DNA from: Streptomyces akebiae | GTDB taxonomy: Bacteria; Actinomycetota; Actinomycetes; Streptomycetales; Streptomycetaceae | Assembly: GCF_019599145.1 (NCBI RefSeq) | Contig: NZ_CP080647.1 | Location: forward strand, 5,642,001 to 5,706,000 | Direction of reading: 5' to 3' | DNA: 64,000 nt | Shown: piece by piece, positions 1-8,687 of the stretch | How positions within the stretch are numbered: position 1 is the first letter of the stretch | Layout: each line of letters opens with the position of its first letter | Notes under the pieces: generated by a model | Seen by the model: the letters and a program-made list of their open reading frames with translations, nothing else | Told to the model about the DNA's origin: nothing | Databases searched by the model: none | Program-made: the position numbers and the translations under genes

Positions 1-1349
1 GCTTCGAAGAGCTTCTCGCGCTGGGCGTTGCTGGTCTCGCCCTTGATCACCGGCGCGTCCAGATGGGCGCCCAGTTCGTCGAGCTGGTCGATGTACTGCC
101 CGATGACGAGGATCTGCTGACCCGCGAAGCGGCGGACGATCGCCTCGGCCACCTTCCGCTTGGTCGCGGTGGTGGAACAGAAGCGGTACTTCTCCTCCTG
201 CTCGGCGGTGGCGTAGGCGAGCCGCTCGGAGTCGGTCAGGTTCACCCGGACCTCGACGCAGTCGGCGGGCGCGATGTAGCCCTGCGCCTCGATCTCCTTC
301 CAGGGCGCGTCGAACCGCTTGGGCCCGATGAGGGAGAACACGTCCGACTCGCGCCCGTCCTCCCGGACGAGCGTCGCCGTCAACCCCAGCCGCCGACGCG
401 CCTGGAGATCGGCGGTGAACTTGAAGACCGGCGCGGGCAGCAGGTGCACCTCGTCGTAGACGATGAGGCCCCAGTCACGGGAGTCGAAGAGCTCCAGGTG
501 CGGGTAGACGCCCTTCCGCCGGGTCGTCAGCACCTGATAGGTGGCGATGGTGACGGGGCGGATCTCCTTGCGCGTCCCGCTGTACTCGCCGATCTCCTCC
601 TCGGTCAGCGACGTCCGCTTCACCAGCTCGTGCTTCCACTGCCGCGCGGAGACGGTGTTGGTGACGAGGATGAGGGTGGTCGACTTGGCCTGGGCCATGG
701 ACCCGGCGCCGACGAGGGTCTTTCCGGCACCGCAGGGCAGTACGACGACCCCGCTGCCGCCGTGCCAGAAGTTCTCCACCGCCTGCTTCTGGTAGGGACG
801 CAGCGCCCAGCCGTCCTCGGCCAGCTCGATCGGGTGCGCCTCGCCGTCCACGTACCCGGCGAGGTCCTCGGCGGGCCAGCCCAGCTTCAGCAGGGTCTGC
901 TTGATCTGCCCGCGCTCGGAGGGGTGCACGGCGACGGTGTCGGGGTCGATCCGCGCCCCGATGAGCGGAGTGACCTTCTTCGACCGCAGGATCTCCTCCA
1001 GCACCGGCCGGTCGGTGGTGGTCAGGACGAGACCGTGGGTCGGGTGCTTGGAGAGCGTGAGGCGGCCGTAGCGGTCCATCGTCTCGGCGACGTCCACGAG
1101 CAGCGCGTGCGGCACCGGGTAGCGGCTGTACTGCACCAGCGCGTCGACGACCTGCTCGGCGTCGTGGCCGGCGGCGCGCGCGTTCCACAGTCCGAGCGGC
1201 GTCACCCGGTAGGTGTGGATGTGCTCCGGCGCCCGCTCCAGCTCGGCGAAGGGCGCGATGGCCCGACGGCACTCGTCCGCCTGCTCGTGGTCGACCTCCA
1301 GGAGCAGCGTTTTGTCGGACTGGACGATGAGGGGACCGGGACCGTTCAC
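1..1349 (-). CDS. DNA repair helicase, XPB/ERCC3 family (C-terminus off window)
   Basis: This is a superfamily 2 DNA helicase of the XPB/ERCC3 type, expected to unwind or remodel damaged duplex DNA in the cytoplasm. Reading the minus strand from GTG at 1349 gives about 449 residues before the window edge. Residues 1-180 are an XPB-like N-terminal region. Motif I (Walker A) reads PCGAGKT at about 205-211, motif II is a DEVH box (VYDEVHLLPAP) near residue 300, and motif III is GLTATL. The start of the second RecA domain is also present. The start is supported by AAAGG about 7 bases upstream. Actinobacterial XPB proteins are about 550 residues, so roughly 100 residues are missing. The helicase-associated protein at 3359-6043 on the same strand is a plausible functional partner. 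The identification is strong; the in vivo substrate is not visible from sequence. Confidence 0.93.
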   Translation of the reverse strand, partial: MNGPGPLIVQSDKTLLLEVDHEQADECRRAIAPFAELERAPEHIHTYRVTPLGLWNARAAGHDAEQVVDALVQYSRYPVPHALLVDVAETMDRYGRLTLSKHPTHGLVLTTTDRPVLEEILRSKKVTPLIGARIDPDTVAVHPSERGQIKQTLLKLGWPAEDLAGYVDGEAHPIELAEDGWALRPYQKQAVENFWHGGSGVVVLPCGAGKTLVGAGSMAQAKSTTLILVTNTVSARQWKHELVKRTSLTEEEIGEYSGTRKEIRPVTIATYQVLTTRRKGVYPHLELFDSRDWGLIVYDEVHLLPAPVFKFTADLQARRRLGLTATLVREDGRESDVFSLIGPKRFDAPWKEIEAQGYIAPADCVEVRVNLTDSERLAYATAEQEEKYRFCSTTATKRKVAEAIVRRFAGQQILVIGQYIDQLDELGAHLDAPVIKGETSNAQREKLFE

Positions 1350-1525
1350 GCGTGACACCTTTCGATTCGGCCAAACGTCCAGTGTGCCTGATCGTCGGGG
1401 ATCCGCGGGGCGTCCGGCCGTGTGGAACTCCTTCCCCCACCACCACCGTCACCGCCGGTCCTATTGGATGTCTATTCATTCCGATGAGTGGCTGGAATTC
1501 AGATTTGCGGCCGCGGTTCCCAAGA

Positions 1526-2959
1526 ATGCGAACCGTGCACCCACCCACCCCGGCCGACGCCGACCCGGTCACCCCGTCCGTCTCCCCGCAGGGCACCACG
1601 CTCGGCTACGCCCTGTTCGCCACCCGCTGGCTCCAGGCGCCGCTGTACTTCGGTCTGGTGGCGGCGCAGGGCGTGTACGTCTACAAGTTCTTCAACGAGC
1701 TGTGGACGTTAATCGTGCGGTGCGTGAGCGGGAGCGCCACCGAGACCTATGTGATGCTCGCGGTGCTCAAACTGGTCGACGTCGTCATGATCGCCAATCT
1801 GCTGATCATGACGATCGTCGGCGGCTATGAGACCTTCGTCTCCCGCATCGGCCTCCAGGGCCACCGTGACCAGCCCGAATGGCTCTCGCACGTCAATTCC
1901 AACGTGCTGAAGGTCAAGCTGGCCACGGCCATCGTGGGCATCTCCTCGGTGCATCTGCTCCAGATGTTCGTGGACGTCCACCACACCTCCCACCACGCGC
2001 TGCTGTGGGGCACGGTGATCCACATGGCCTTCATCGCCTCGGCGGTCCTGCTGGCCTACATGTCGGGGCCGATGTTGCGCGAGGACAAGGACCACGGCTC
2101 CCACCACGCCCCGTCCGACGAGCCGAAGCACCCGAGGGGCCCGCGCGGTCCGGCCGAACCGACGGAACGGAGCGAGCCGACCGTGGCCGCCGCCCCCGTG
2201 GTGTCCCGGGCGCCGCTGCCGATCCCGGCCCAGGCCACCTCGCACGAGAACCGCGAGAGGTACGACGGCAGCCAGAGGTACGACAGCCGCGAGAGGCATG
2301 AGACCCGCTTCGCGCGGGGCGGGACGCGGCTGGTGGTCGAGACGGGCCTCGGGACCGTGACCGGGGTCGAGACGGGCCTCGGGACCGGGGTCGAGGGGCG
2401 GGTGCGAGCGGCCGGGTTCCCGGCGCGCAAGCTGCTGGAGGAATTCGACGAGGAGCACCCGCGCTCCTTCGACCGGCGGCTGCTGGCCCGGCTGGGCACG
2501 CTGGACTTCGTCGACACCGGGCGGAACGTGGTGTTCGTCGGCGCTCCCGGCACCGGCAAGACGCATCTCGCGATCGGGCTCGGCGTACGGGCCTGCCAGG
2601 CCGGACACCGAGTGCTGTTCGCGACGGCAACGGAGTGGGCCGCCAGACTGGCCGCGGCACGGGCCGAGGGCAGGCTCGCCGAGGAACTGTCCGCACTCGA
2701 CGCCTGCCCCCTGCTGATCGTCGACGAGGTCGGCTACCTCCCCTTCGACACGGACACCGCCCGGCTCTTCTTCCAGCTGATCGCGCACCGCTACGAGCGG
2801 GCCTCGCTGATCGTGACCAGTGACCGGCCGCTCGGCCGCTGGGAGGAGATCTTCGGCGGGGCCGCGGCGGCGATGGCCGACCGCCTCGCGCACCACGCCG
2901 AGATCGTCGTCCTCGAAGGGGACAGCTACCGGCTGCGCCGGGTTACTTCAGCAGGCTGA
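1526..2959 (+). CDS. Fusion: UPF0114/YqhA-like membrane protein joined to IstB-type AAA+ ATPase
   Basis: One uninterrupted frame of 477 residues joins two unrelated modules. Residues about 27-190 resemble the UPF0114/TIGR00645 (YqhA-like) inner-membrane family, with hydrophobic segments near 38-54, 76-100, 128-148 and 160-182. Residues about 190-290 are a charged, low-complexity linker with repeats (RYDGSQRYDS; VETGLGT twice). Residues about 293-472 match IstB, the AAA+ helper of IS21 transposases: FPARKLLEEFD, Walker A GAPGTGKT at 339-346, Walker B LLIVDEVG at 396-403, sensor-like TSDRP at 431-435. The IstB part lacks the usual N-terminal helical segment. No istA or IS21 ends were seen nearby. 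The start is uncertain: ATG 1526 avoids overlap with the divergent helicase, GTG 1535 and an upstream ATG at 1482 are also possible, and no clear ribosome binding site is present. Function is unknown; it may be a domesticated ATPase or an in-frame IS relic. Confidence 0.82.
   Translation: MRTVHPPTPADADPVTPSVSPQGTTLGYALFATRWLQAPLYFGLVAAQGVYVYKFFNELWTLIVRCVSGSATETYVMLAVLKLVDVVMIANLLIMTIVGGYETFVSRIGLQGHRDQPEWLSHVNSNVLKVKLATAIVGISSVHLLQMFVDVHHTSHHALLWGTVIHMAFIASAVLLAYMSGPMLREDKDHGSHHAPSDEPKHPRGPRGPAEPTERSEPTVAAAPVVSRAPLPIPAQATSHENRERYDGSQRYDSRERHETRFARGGTRLVVETGLGTVTGVETGLGTGVEGRVRAAGFPARKLLEEFDEEHPRSFDRRLLARLGTLDFVDTGRNVVFVGAPGTGKTHLAIGLGVRACQAGHRVLFATATEWAARLAAARAEGRLAEELSALDACPLLIVDEVGYLPFDTDTARLFFQLIAHRYERASLIVTSDRPLGRWEEIFGGAAAAMADRLAHHAEIVVLEGDSYRLRRVTSAG
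2335..2393 (+). repeat. Direct repeat inside the fusion linker
   Basis: A 23-bp unit (GGTCGAGACGGGCCTC plus GGGACCG) occurs at 2335-2357 and again at 2365-2387, with a partial third GGTCGAG just after. It encodes the duplicated VETGLGT segment between the membrane and ATPase modules of the fusion gene. It keeps the reading frame and suggests slippage in a flexible linker. Confidence 0.8.
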
Positions 2960-3137
2960 CGTTCTGGATCAACGGCCCCTCCACGCCGATGCCCTCGCCG
3001 ACGAGGGTGCCGAGTTCGGGGAGGGGCAGGGGCGGGTTCGCGGCGGCCGGGGCGGCGAGCGCCCCCACCAGGACGATGGCGACGGCGGTGACGGCGGACG
3101 CGGAGACGAGCGGGCCGAGCTTGGCAAGAGGGCGCAT
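2943..3137 (-). CDS. Small secreted protein, 64 residues
   Basis: The predicted product is a 64-residue preprotein. The N-terminus MRPLAKLG is followed by a hydrophobic stretch (about residues 8-28) ending in APAAANP, a typical signal peptidase I site. The mature part would be only about 35 residues (PPLPLPELGTLVGEGIG..., ending VSLLK), too short for the known chaplins, and it has no Cys. A longer reading from 3242 exists, but ATG 3137 begins exactly at the signal peptide and has GAAAGG about 15 bases upstream. Its last 17 bases overlap the end of the convergent fusion gene. The function is not recognised; actinomycetes encode many small secreted proteins of this kind. Confidence 0.65.
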   Translation of the reverse strand: MRPLAKLGPLVSASAVTAVAIVLVGALAAPAAANPPLPLPELGTLVGEGIGVEGPLIQNVSLLK

Positions 3138-3358
3138 GCGTATGTGTGGGCCTTTCGAGCGCGGGAGTCGATCTCGATCGGAGACAGAGTGGCTGCCCAG
3201 CGTCCCGGGAGAGGATGCGCCGGGCGACCCGCGCTCGCCCATGAGGGGGAAAACCGGGCGTGGCCTGCATGAAAGCCGGTGTACGCCCGAACGGGTGATC
3301 TCCGGGAGGTGGCTTGATCAACTGCGCTTGGTCAACGGCGTCACCCGGACCCGGCGGG

Positions 3359-6043
3359 TCAGGTCGCGTCGTCCGCCAGTTCCGCGACGCCCGTGATCCG
3401 GTGGAGCGGAAAGGTGCGGACCTCGTCCGCCGTGTGGTCGTACGCCGTCACGAAGCCGCCCTCGACACGGACCGGGGCGATGACGCGCTGGCTGGCGGAG
3501 CCCTCGGCGTTGACGTAGCCGATCCAGAGGGCCTCGCCGGTGAGGACGGCGGCCTGCATCGTCGCGAGGGTCTCGGCGGAGCCGGTGCGCGGCAGGGCGC
3601 CCGGCGGGGTGGCCGGTCCGTCGGGCGTACGGCGGGGTGTGGTGGAGGCGAGGTCACCGGCGCGAATGGCGCGGATCGCGGCGCCCAGCAGGGTGTCGTC
3701 CGGGGCCGGGGGACCGTCCGGGACGGGCTCCGGTGCCGTCCGGGGAGGGGTGCGGTGGGCGAGCGCCCGGGTGATCAGCACGTCGCCCTCCGCCGACTCG
3801 GCGGCCGGCGCGTACCCCATCGCCCGCAGCCCGTCGAGGAGCGTCGCCGGGTCGGCCTGGGCGGCGAGCACGGTCGGCGCGAGCCTGCGCAGTCCGAGCC
3901 CCTGCGACCGCTTGTCGGCGAGGATCTCGCTGAGCATCGCGTCGTCGTCGCAGCGGACGTACGCCGAGGCCGCGCCGATCCGCAGATGGCCGTGGCGCCG
4001 GGCCACGTCGTCGATCAGATACGCGAGCGGCTGCGGGACCGGCGTACGGGAGTGCGCGGTCAGGAAGTCGTGCAGGTCGGAGGCGCTGCGGCCCGCGTCC
4101 AGGGCCCGGCGTACGGACCCCGGCGTGAACCGGTACACCGTCGCGCCACCCTTCGACTCCACGTCCGCCAGCACACCCAGCGTGTCGGCCAGCGGACGCC
4201 GCAGCGGGCCCGGCGCGACGGCCGTCAGGTCCGCCTGCAGCAGGACGTGGTCCAGCGGCTCGGGAAGCAGCGGCGCGAGCAGCCGGGCGGCCCGGGCGGC
4301 GGCCGCCGCCTGCTCGGCGACGGGGTCGGCGGACGACGCCGGACGGTCGGGCAGGGGCACATGGTGGGCGGGGAGCTTGTCGCCCGGGGTCTCCGGCAAC
4401 TCGGCCGTGGCAGGGGCCTCAAGGGCGAGCCCGAGGAGCGCGCGACCGTGCGAGGACAGCGCACCGCGCCCGGTGACCCCGAGCGACTCGGCCTCGGAGA
4501 GGGTCCACCGGGCGATCCGGGCCCGCAGGTCCTCGCCCTGGCGCGACCGGCCGGGCGGTTGCTGCGCCGACGGGGCCGACGGGGCCGATGAAGGCGACTG
4601 CGACGGCGACTGTGACTGCGAATGCGACGGCTGCGCGGGGGCCTGGTGGGACTGCTGGCCGCCGCGTGTGGGGCGTTCCCAGTGGAGGCGGGCCAGGACG
4701 GAATCGGGGGTGGCCGAGGTGCCTTCGGGGAGCCCGGCGAGCAGCGCGAGGACCCGGTGACGCACCTCGGGCGCGGCCGAACGGTCCAGCCCCGGGCCCA
4801 GCGCCGACAACGTACGGTCCTTGGCGTCCCGTTCCCCGATCACGCCCGGCGTACGGGTCGCCGTCAGCCAGGCCGTGGCGAGCCGCGCCCAGCGCTCGGC
4901 GGCGGGCAGCTCCAGCCACTCGTCGTACGCGGGCGTCGCGGCGTACCGCTCGTCGGCCTCGCCGTCGGAGGCCAACAGCCCGGCGGCATAGGCGAGTTCG
5001 ACCCAGAAGGCGGCGACCGGCTCGGGCAGGTCGAGGGCCACCGCGGTCCGCTTCAGGTCCCGCACGCTCAGCCCGCCCGCGCGCAGGACGCCGGGGCCGC
5101 CCTCGTCCCAGTCCTTCAGCAGCTCCTCCACGGTCGCCAGCGCGGTGTACGCCTGCCCGGCCGCCGTCGCGTCCACAACCTGTGGACGGTGCGCGCCCGA
5201 CGCCTCCACCGGCGGCGGCACCGGCTGGACCTCCCGGTGCGCCCGGCCCGACCGCAGATGCAGGGCGACCTCGCGGGGGATGACGACCGTGCCGGGGGCG
5301 GTCGGCAGCAGCAGTCCCCGGTCCAGCAGCCAGCGCAGATGGGGCGCCGGGTTGGCGGTGACCTGGCCGTACGGCGGCCCCCACACCAGCCGGGTCAGGA
5401 CGTCGAGGGACTCGGCGGGCGCGGCGGCGAGCAGCGCGGCCATGCGGCGGCGGTCGGTGAAGAGCGCCGCGAGGGAGGTGACCGCCGAGACCGAGTCATG
5501 GGTGCTCGGCAGACCCGCGGCCGCGACGATCTCCTGGACCCGCCCCGGCGACATGCCCGCCGTGGCCTCCGCGACGGTCGGCCCGAGACCGGTGGGCGAG
5601 GGGTGCTGCGGCGAGGGCGCGAGCAGCTCCCGGGCCGTGCGGACGAGGCGGAGCCGGTCGTCGGGGCCCCACACGAGGGCCTGGTCGCGCAGGGTGCCGA
5701 CGGCGTGGGGCAGCGCGGCGATGACGGCGGGGTCCGCGTCGTCACCGGCCAGCAGGGAGGCCAGTTCGTCGTACGACGCCGGGTCCGCCGCCACGGCCAG
5801 GGCCTGTGCCGTCTGCAGGGCGAACCGGTCCAGACGTTCCAGGGCACGTACGACCGACGCGCGCGTCCCGGCGCGGGTCGCCAGCTGGGTCAGGTCGGTG
5901 GGCACGGGTGTGATGAGGTCCGGCCGAGCCCGGAGCAGCACGGCGAGCGAGCGGTCGTCCCGCCCGCGCAGGGCTTCCGCCAGGGAACGGGGGGCTCCAC
6001 CGGCGGGCGCCGCCTCCGTGGGGAACTGCTCCTCGGTGCTCAT
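3359..6043 (-). CDS. Helicase-associated (XPB/Ssl2 N-terminal-like) protein with WYL-like C-terminus
   Basis: This 894-residue protein matches the large actinobacterial family annotated as helicase-associated or helicase C-terminal domain protein (XPB/Ssl2-like N-terminal domain), although no helicase Walker motifs are present. Its many winged-helix-like Leu/Ala-rich blocks are typical of that family. Residues about 828-890 (ALWIGYVNAEG ... TFPLHRITGVAEL) resemble a WYL domain, a ligand or nucleic-acid sensing fold. Residues about 460-500 form a linker of Ser, Gln and Pro (SHSQSQSPSQSPS). The ATG at 6043 (MSTEEQF) is preferred over a longer reading to 6217, which begins in low-quality sequence. 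The likely role is as an accessory factor of DNA repair together with the XPB helicase on the same strand; this is inferred from family and proximity. Confidence 0.85.
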   Translation of the reverse strand: MSTEEQFPTEAAPAGGAPRSLAEALRGRDDRSLAVLLRARPDLITPVPTDLTQLATRAGTRASVVRALERLDRFALQTAQALAVAADPASYDELASLLAGDDADPAVIAALPHAVGTLRDQALVWGPDDRLRLVRTARELLAPSPQHPSPTGLGPTVAEATAGMSPGRVQEIVAAAGLPSTHDSVSAVTSLAALFTDRRRMAALLAAAPAESLDVLTRLVWGPPYGQVTANPAPHLRWLLDRGLLLPTAPGTVVIPREVALHLRSGRAHREVQPVPPPVEASGAHRPQVVDATAAGQAYTALATVEELLKDWDEGGPGVLRAGGLSVRDLKRTAVALDLPEPVAAFWVELAYAAGLLASDGEADERYAATPAYDEWLELPAAERWARLATAWLTATRTPGVIGERDAKDRTLSALGPGLDRSAAPEVRHRVLALLAGLPEGTSATPDSVLARLHWERPTRGGQQSHQAPAQPSHSQSQSPSQSPSSAPSAPSAQQPPGRSRQGEDLRARIARWTLSEAESLGVTGRGALSSHGRALLGLALEAPATAELPETPGDKLPAHHVPLPDRPASSADPVAEQAAAAARAARLLAPLLPEPLDHVLLQADLTAVAPGPLRRPLADTLGVLADVESKGGATVYRFTPGSVRRALDAGRSASDLHDFLTAHSRTPVPQPLAYLIDDVARRHGHLRIGAASAYVRCDDDAMLSEILADKRSQGLGLRRLAPTVLAAQADPATLLDGLRAMGYAPAAESAEGDVLITRALAHRTPPRTAPEPVPDGPPAPDDTLLGAAIRAIRAGDLASTTPRRTPDGPATPPGALPRTGSAETLATMQAAVLTGEALWIGYVNAEGSASQRVIAPVRVEGGFVTAYDHTADEVRTFPLHRITGVAELADDAT

Positions 6044-6267
6044 CCGGCCAACGGTAGCGGCTGCGTCGGAGCGGGGCCCCCAGGAGCCCGGGGGCGCGTG
6101 CATTCGGGCGGCCGCGAGTTCGGTGGGGGCCTCGCGCCCCGGCGGCGGAGCGGCGGACCGGCACAGCCGCGCGCTCCGGAAAGGGCTGCCGCCCCTTCCC
6201 CTCACCGCGCCCCCCACGGGAAGCGATACCGTCTGGGAAGTACGCGCGCCAACCCCGGAGGGGCTTC

Positions 6268-7368
6268 GTGGGGATTGAGAGCGACCAGGTCGTCTACGAG
6301 TATCTGAGCCGGGTCGGTGACCTGGCCCAGCAACGGCAGTTGCCGTCGTCGACGCGGATGCGTCTGGTGTCGGGGCTGCGGGACGAGATCGACCGGCGAC
6401 GGGCGAAGGCGCCGGTGGACAGCCCGGCCGCCGTGCGCCGCATCATCGCCCGCCTGGGTACGCCGGACGAGGTCGTCGAGGCGGCGGGCGCGCCCGGTGA
6501 CGTACCGGAGCCGCCGGCCGCCGCCGTGCCCGTGCAACGGATGACCGGTGGGAACGCGGCCACCGAGGACGCCGGGGACGCGGGAGACGCCGGGGAGCGG
6601 GCCAAGGGGCTGTCCAGAGGGCTGCGCCGGGTCGTGCCGCGACCGCGTTCCGCCGATGCCGTGCCGCCGCCGGTGGCGGGTGGCGGTGCCGCTCCGCCGC
6701 ATCTCGCCCCGCTGCACGAGCTCGGTGAGGGGGACGCTCAGCCCGACTGGTGGCGGGTCGGTGGGGGCGGGGGAACCGGCGGCGACATCGGGTTCGGCCT
6801 CGGGGACTCCGTGCCGGGGTTCGTCGGCGGTGTGGAGATTCCCGAGCTGCTGAAGCCGCCTCCGGTGAAGACGGAGGGGGACGGGGAAGCGGACGGGGAG
6901 CGCGGGGCGGGGGCGGTCGTCGAGAAGGCGGCGGCCTCGGCGGGTGGTGGTGTGGCGGCGGGCGAGGCGGAGCAGGAGGCGTCGTCTCGGCGGCGGCGGG
7001 TGCCGTTGCCCCGGTTGCGGCCCGCGGGCGGGGGGTGGAGCAATCCGCTGCTGTTGCTGGCGGCCGTGCTGCTGGTCGCGGGGGCGGTCATGGGGAGCCT
7101 GGTGCCGCTGGGGCTGGGGTGGTTGATCGCCTATCTCTCGCGGAGGTTGACGCCCGCGGAGTCGAAGTGGGCGGTGATGGGGCTTCCCGGCGTGGTGGCG
7201 GCGGGGGGTGTGGTGTGGCTGTGGGGGCGCAGTGACGGGCGCTGGGGGGATCCGATCGCTCAGGGGCAGATGAGCGATGCGTTGACGGAGACGTGGCCGT
7301 GGGTGCTTCGGGTGGCGGCCGTGTCGTCGGCGCTCTACCTGCTGTGGCGGTCGCAGCGGCCACGGTGA
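6268..7368 (+). CDS. Conserved membrane protein with soluble N-terminal region
   Basis: A 366-residue protein starting at GTG 6268 behind an excellent GGAGGGG site (6257-6263). The first 75 residues (YLSRVGDLAQQRQL ... LGTPDEVVEAAG) look like a compact helical DUF1700-type cytoplasmic head found in actinobacterial membrane proteins. Residues 80-255 are Gly, Pro and Glu rich and probably disordered. At least three hydrophobic segments follow at about 259-290, 302-318 and 343-361. It diverges from the helicase-associated gene across 224 bp. No enzymatic motif is visible. The function is unknown; a membrane-anchored regulatory or scaffold role is a guess from architecture only. Confidence 0.8.
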   Translation: MGIESDQVVYEYLSRVGDLAQQRQLPSSTRMRLVSGLRDEIDRRRAKAPVDSPAAVRRIIARLGTPDEVVEAAGAPGDVPEPPAAAVPVQRMTGGNAATEDAGDAGDAGERAKGLSRGLRRVVPRPRSADAVPPPVAGGGAAPPHLAPLHELGEGDAQPDWWRVGGGGGTGGDIGFGLGDSVPGFVGGVEIPELLKPPPVKTEGDGEADGERGAGAVVEKAAASAGGGVAAGEAEQEASSRRRRVPLPRLRPAGGGWSNPLLLLAAVLLVAGAVMGSLVPLGLGWLIAYLSRRLTPAESKWAVMGLPGVVAAGGVVWLWGRSDGRWGDPIAQGQMSDALTETWPWVLRVAAVSSALYLLWRSQRPR

Positions 7369-7410
7369 GCTGTGGGTTCGTCTCACGCCCGCGTTCGGTG
7401 GTTCTTCGGG

Positions 7411-7545
7411 TGCGGGTGCGTGGGGCTTCTCGCGCAGTTCCCCGCGCCCCTGAAAAGCAGGGGCTGCGCCCCGTGCTTTTCAGGCCCGCAGGGCCTGGGC
7501 TTTCAGGGGCGCGGGGAACTGCGCGAGCGACCCACGCCCACCCGC
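7411..7545. repeat. Inverted-repeat family, copy 1 (full)
   Basis: A perfect 25-bp inverted repeat has arms at 7431-7455 (CGCGCAGTTCCCC then GCGCCCCTGAAA) and 7501-7525. The arms extend outward imperfectly through TGCGGGTGCGTGGGG to CCCACGCCCACCCGCA. The loop holds a smaller GGGGCTGCGCCCC hairpin and a CAGGCCCGCAGGGCCTG-like palindrome. It fills most of the gap between the membrane-protein gene and the HAD gene. On RNA it would form a long hairpin and could end transcription of the upstream gene. Related copies lie at 12976, 14549, 28056, 42219 and 61535. Confidence 0.9.
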
Positions 7546-7589
7546 ACCCACAGTCGGACCTCCACCGTCCCCACCCCACAATGGAACGC

Positions 7590-8216
7590 ATGACCTCTCG
7601 CATGCTGACCGTCGGGTTCGATCTCGATATGACGTTGATCGATTCACGGCCGGGCATCCACGCCTGTTATGAGGCGTTGGCCGCGCGGACGGGGGCGTAC
7701 ATAGACGCCGACCTGGCGATCACCCGGCTGGGGCCGCCCCTGGCGGACGAGCTGGCGCACTGGTTCCCGGCGGCGGAGATCCCCGCCATGGCGGACCTCT
7801 ACCGGGAGATGTACCCGGCGATCGCGATCGCAGCGACCCCCGCGATGCCGGGCGCGCCGGAGGCGATCGAGGCGGTCCGGGCGGCCGGGGGCCGGGCGAT
7901 CGTCGTCACCGCCAAGTACGAGCCGAACGCCGAGCTGCACCTGGAGCACCTCGGCATCGAGCCCGACGTGGTCGTGGGCGACCTGTGGGCGGAGGCCAAG
8001 GCGGACGCGCTGCGCGAGCACGGCGCGAGCGTGTACGTCGGCGACCACACCGGCGACGTACGCGGCGCGCGCACGGCACAGGCGTACTCGGTCGCCGTCG
8101 CCACCGGCCCCTGTGACGAGCGGGAGCTGCGCGAGGCGGGCGCCGACGTCGTCCTCGCGGACCTGACGGCCTTCCCCGCGTGGCTCGCCACGCACCGAGG
8201 GGCGCCCGGCCAGTAG
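7590..8216 (+). CDS. HAD-superfamily hydrolase (phosphoglycolate phosphatase-like)
   Basis: A 208-residue haloacid dehalogenase-type phosphohydrolase, cytoplasmic and Mg2+-dependent. Motif I is FDLDMTLIDS at about residues 10-19, where the first Asp is the expected nucleophile. Motif II is IVVTAKY, the conserved Lys lies in the segment around WAEAKADAL, and motif IV is VYVGDHTGDVRGA. The cap inserted after motif I (ACYEALAARTG ...) is helical, as in the Gph/PGMB subgroup. The start could be ATG 7581, 7590 or 7602; none has a good Shine-Dalgarno, and 7590 is chosen as a compromise. The substrate cannot be assigned from sequence. It is convergent with the small membrane gene 16 bp downstream. 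Confidence 0.88.
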   Translation: MTSRMLTVGFDLDMTLIDSRPGIHACYEALAARTGAYIDADLAITRLGPPLADELAHWFPAAEIPAMADLYREMYPAIAIAATPAMPGAPEAIEAVRAAGGRAIVVTAKYEPNAELHLEHLGIEPDVVVGDLWAEAKADALREHGASVYVGDHTGDVRGARTAQAYSVAVATGPCDERELREAGADVVLADLTAFPAWLATHRGAPGQ

Positions 8217-8232
8217 AGCCGCCCCCGGGCCG

Positions 8233-8484
8233 CTAGAAGCGTGCCTCGCGGGCCCTTCTGCGCCCCGCCGCGACGGACTGCAGGACTCCGGCACCGGCGA
8301 TGAGGAATCCGACGCCCATGAGCATGCTCAGGACGAACATGAACGTGGGGAACGGAGTCGTTCCGAGGAACAGCGGGGCCACGGTGACGAGTGTGGCCAC
8401 GGCGCCGACGATGAAGACGATGCCGCCGACACGGATCAGCCTGTCACCGGGTTCGACGGAATTCGGTTGGGTTTTGTCACGCAC
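8233..8484 (-). CDS. Small two-helix membrane protein, 83 residues
   Basis: An 83-residue protein reading from GTG 8484 (MRDKTQPNSVEPGDRLI). Two hydrophobic segments lie at about 21-42 (GGIVFIVGAVATLVTVAPLF) and 49-68 (FVLSMLMGVGFLIAGAGVL), followed by a basic tail (AAGRRRAREARF) that should face the cytoplasm. This hairpin topology is common among uncharacterised actinobacterial membrane proteins. It diverges from the cold-shock gene and shares its 203-bp promoter region. No functional motif is recognised. Confidence 0.75.
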   Translation of the reverse strand: MRDKTQPNSVEPGDRLIRVGGIVFIVGAVATLVTVAPLFLGTTPFPTFMFVLSMLMGVGFLIAGAGVLQSVAAGRRRAREARF

Positions 8485-8565
8485 CCGACCAGGGTAGTTC
8501 CCAGCGCGAGGGAACAGTCGGCCGACGTCTTGTCACCCGCCCCCGGACCAATAGGCTGGGTACCG

Positions 8566-8644
8566 GCGGGTCCGACGACCCGCTGTAGTGCTGTCCAGAG
8601 CAGTTTGCGCACACCGAGAACACACTCAGAACACCTACGAACAC
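8566..8644 (+). promoter_or_regulatory. Structured leader region of the cold-shock gene
   Basis: The 203 bp before the cold-shock start holds a 7-bp hairpin (GCGGGTC 8566-8572, GACCCGC 8577-8583, 4-base loop). Three GAACAC elements follow at 8618, 8629 and 8639, spaced 11 and 10 bp, close to one helical turn. The region 8600-8690 is visibly less GC-rich than its surroundings. Long leaders are known in other cold-shock genes; a regulatory role here is inferred. Neither the transcript start nor any binding protein is known. Confidence 0.4.
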
Positions 8645-8687
8645 TTTTCAGACGCAGTTTCCGACGAGTACGAGGACGAGGACAGAC

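Noticed and set aside
1526..2959. An active IS21-type insertion sequence.
   Set aside because: Only an IstB-like domain is present. There is no istA transposase, no terminal inverted repeats and no target duplication visible; the IstB part has no start of its own.
3359..6217. A 952-residue version of the helicase-associated protein starting at 6217.
   Set aside because: The extra 58 residues are Arg/Pro/Ala-rich and start without a ribosome binding site; ATG 6043 begins with a family-like sequence.
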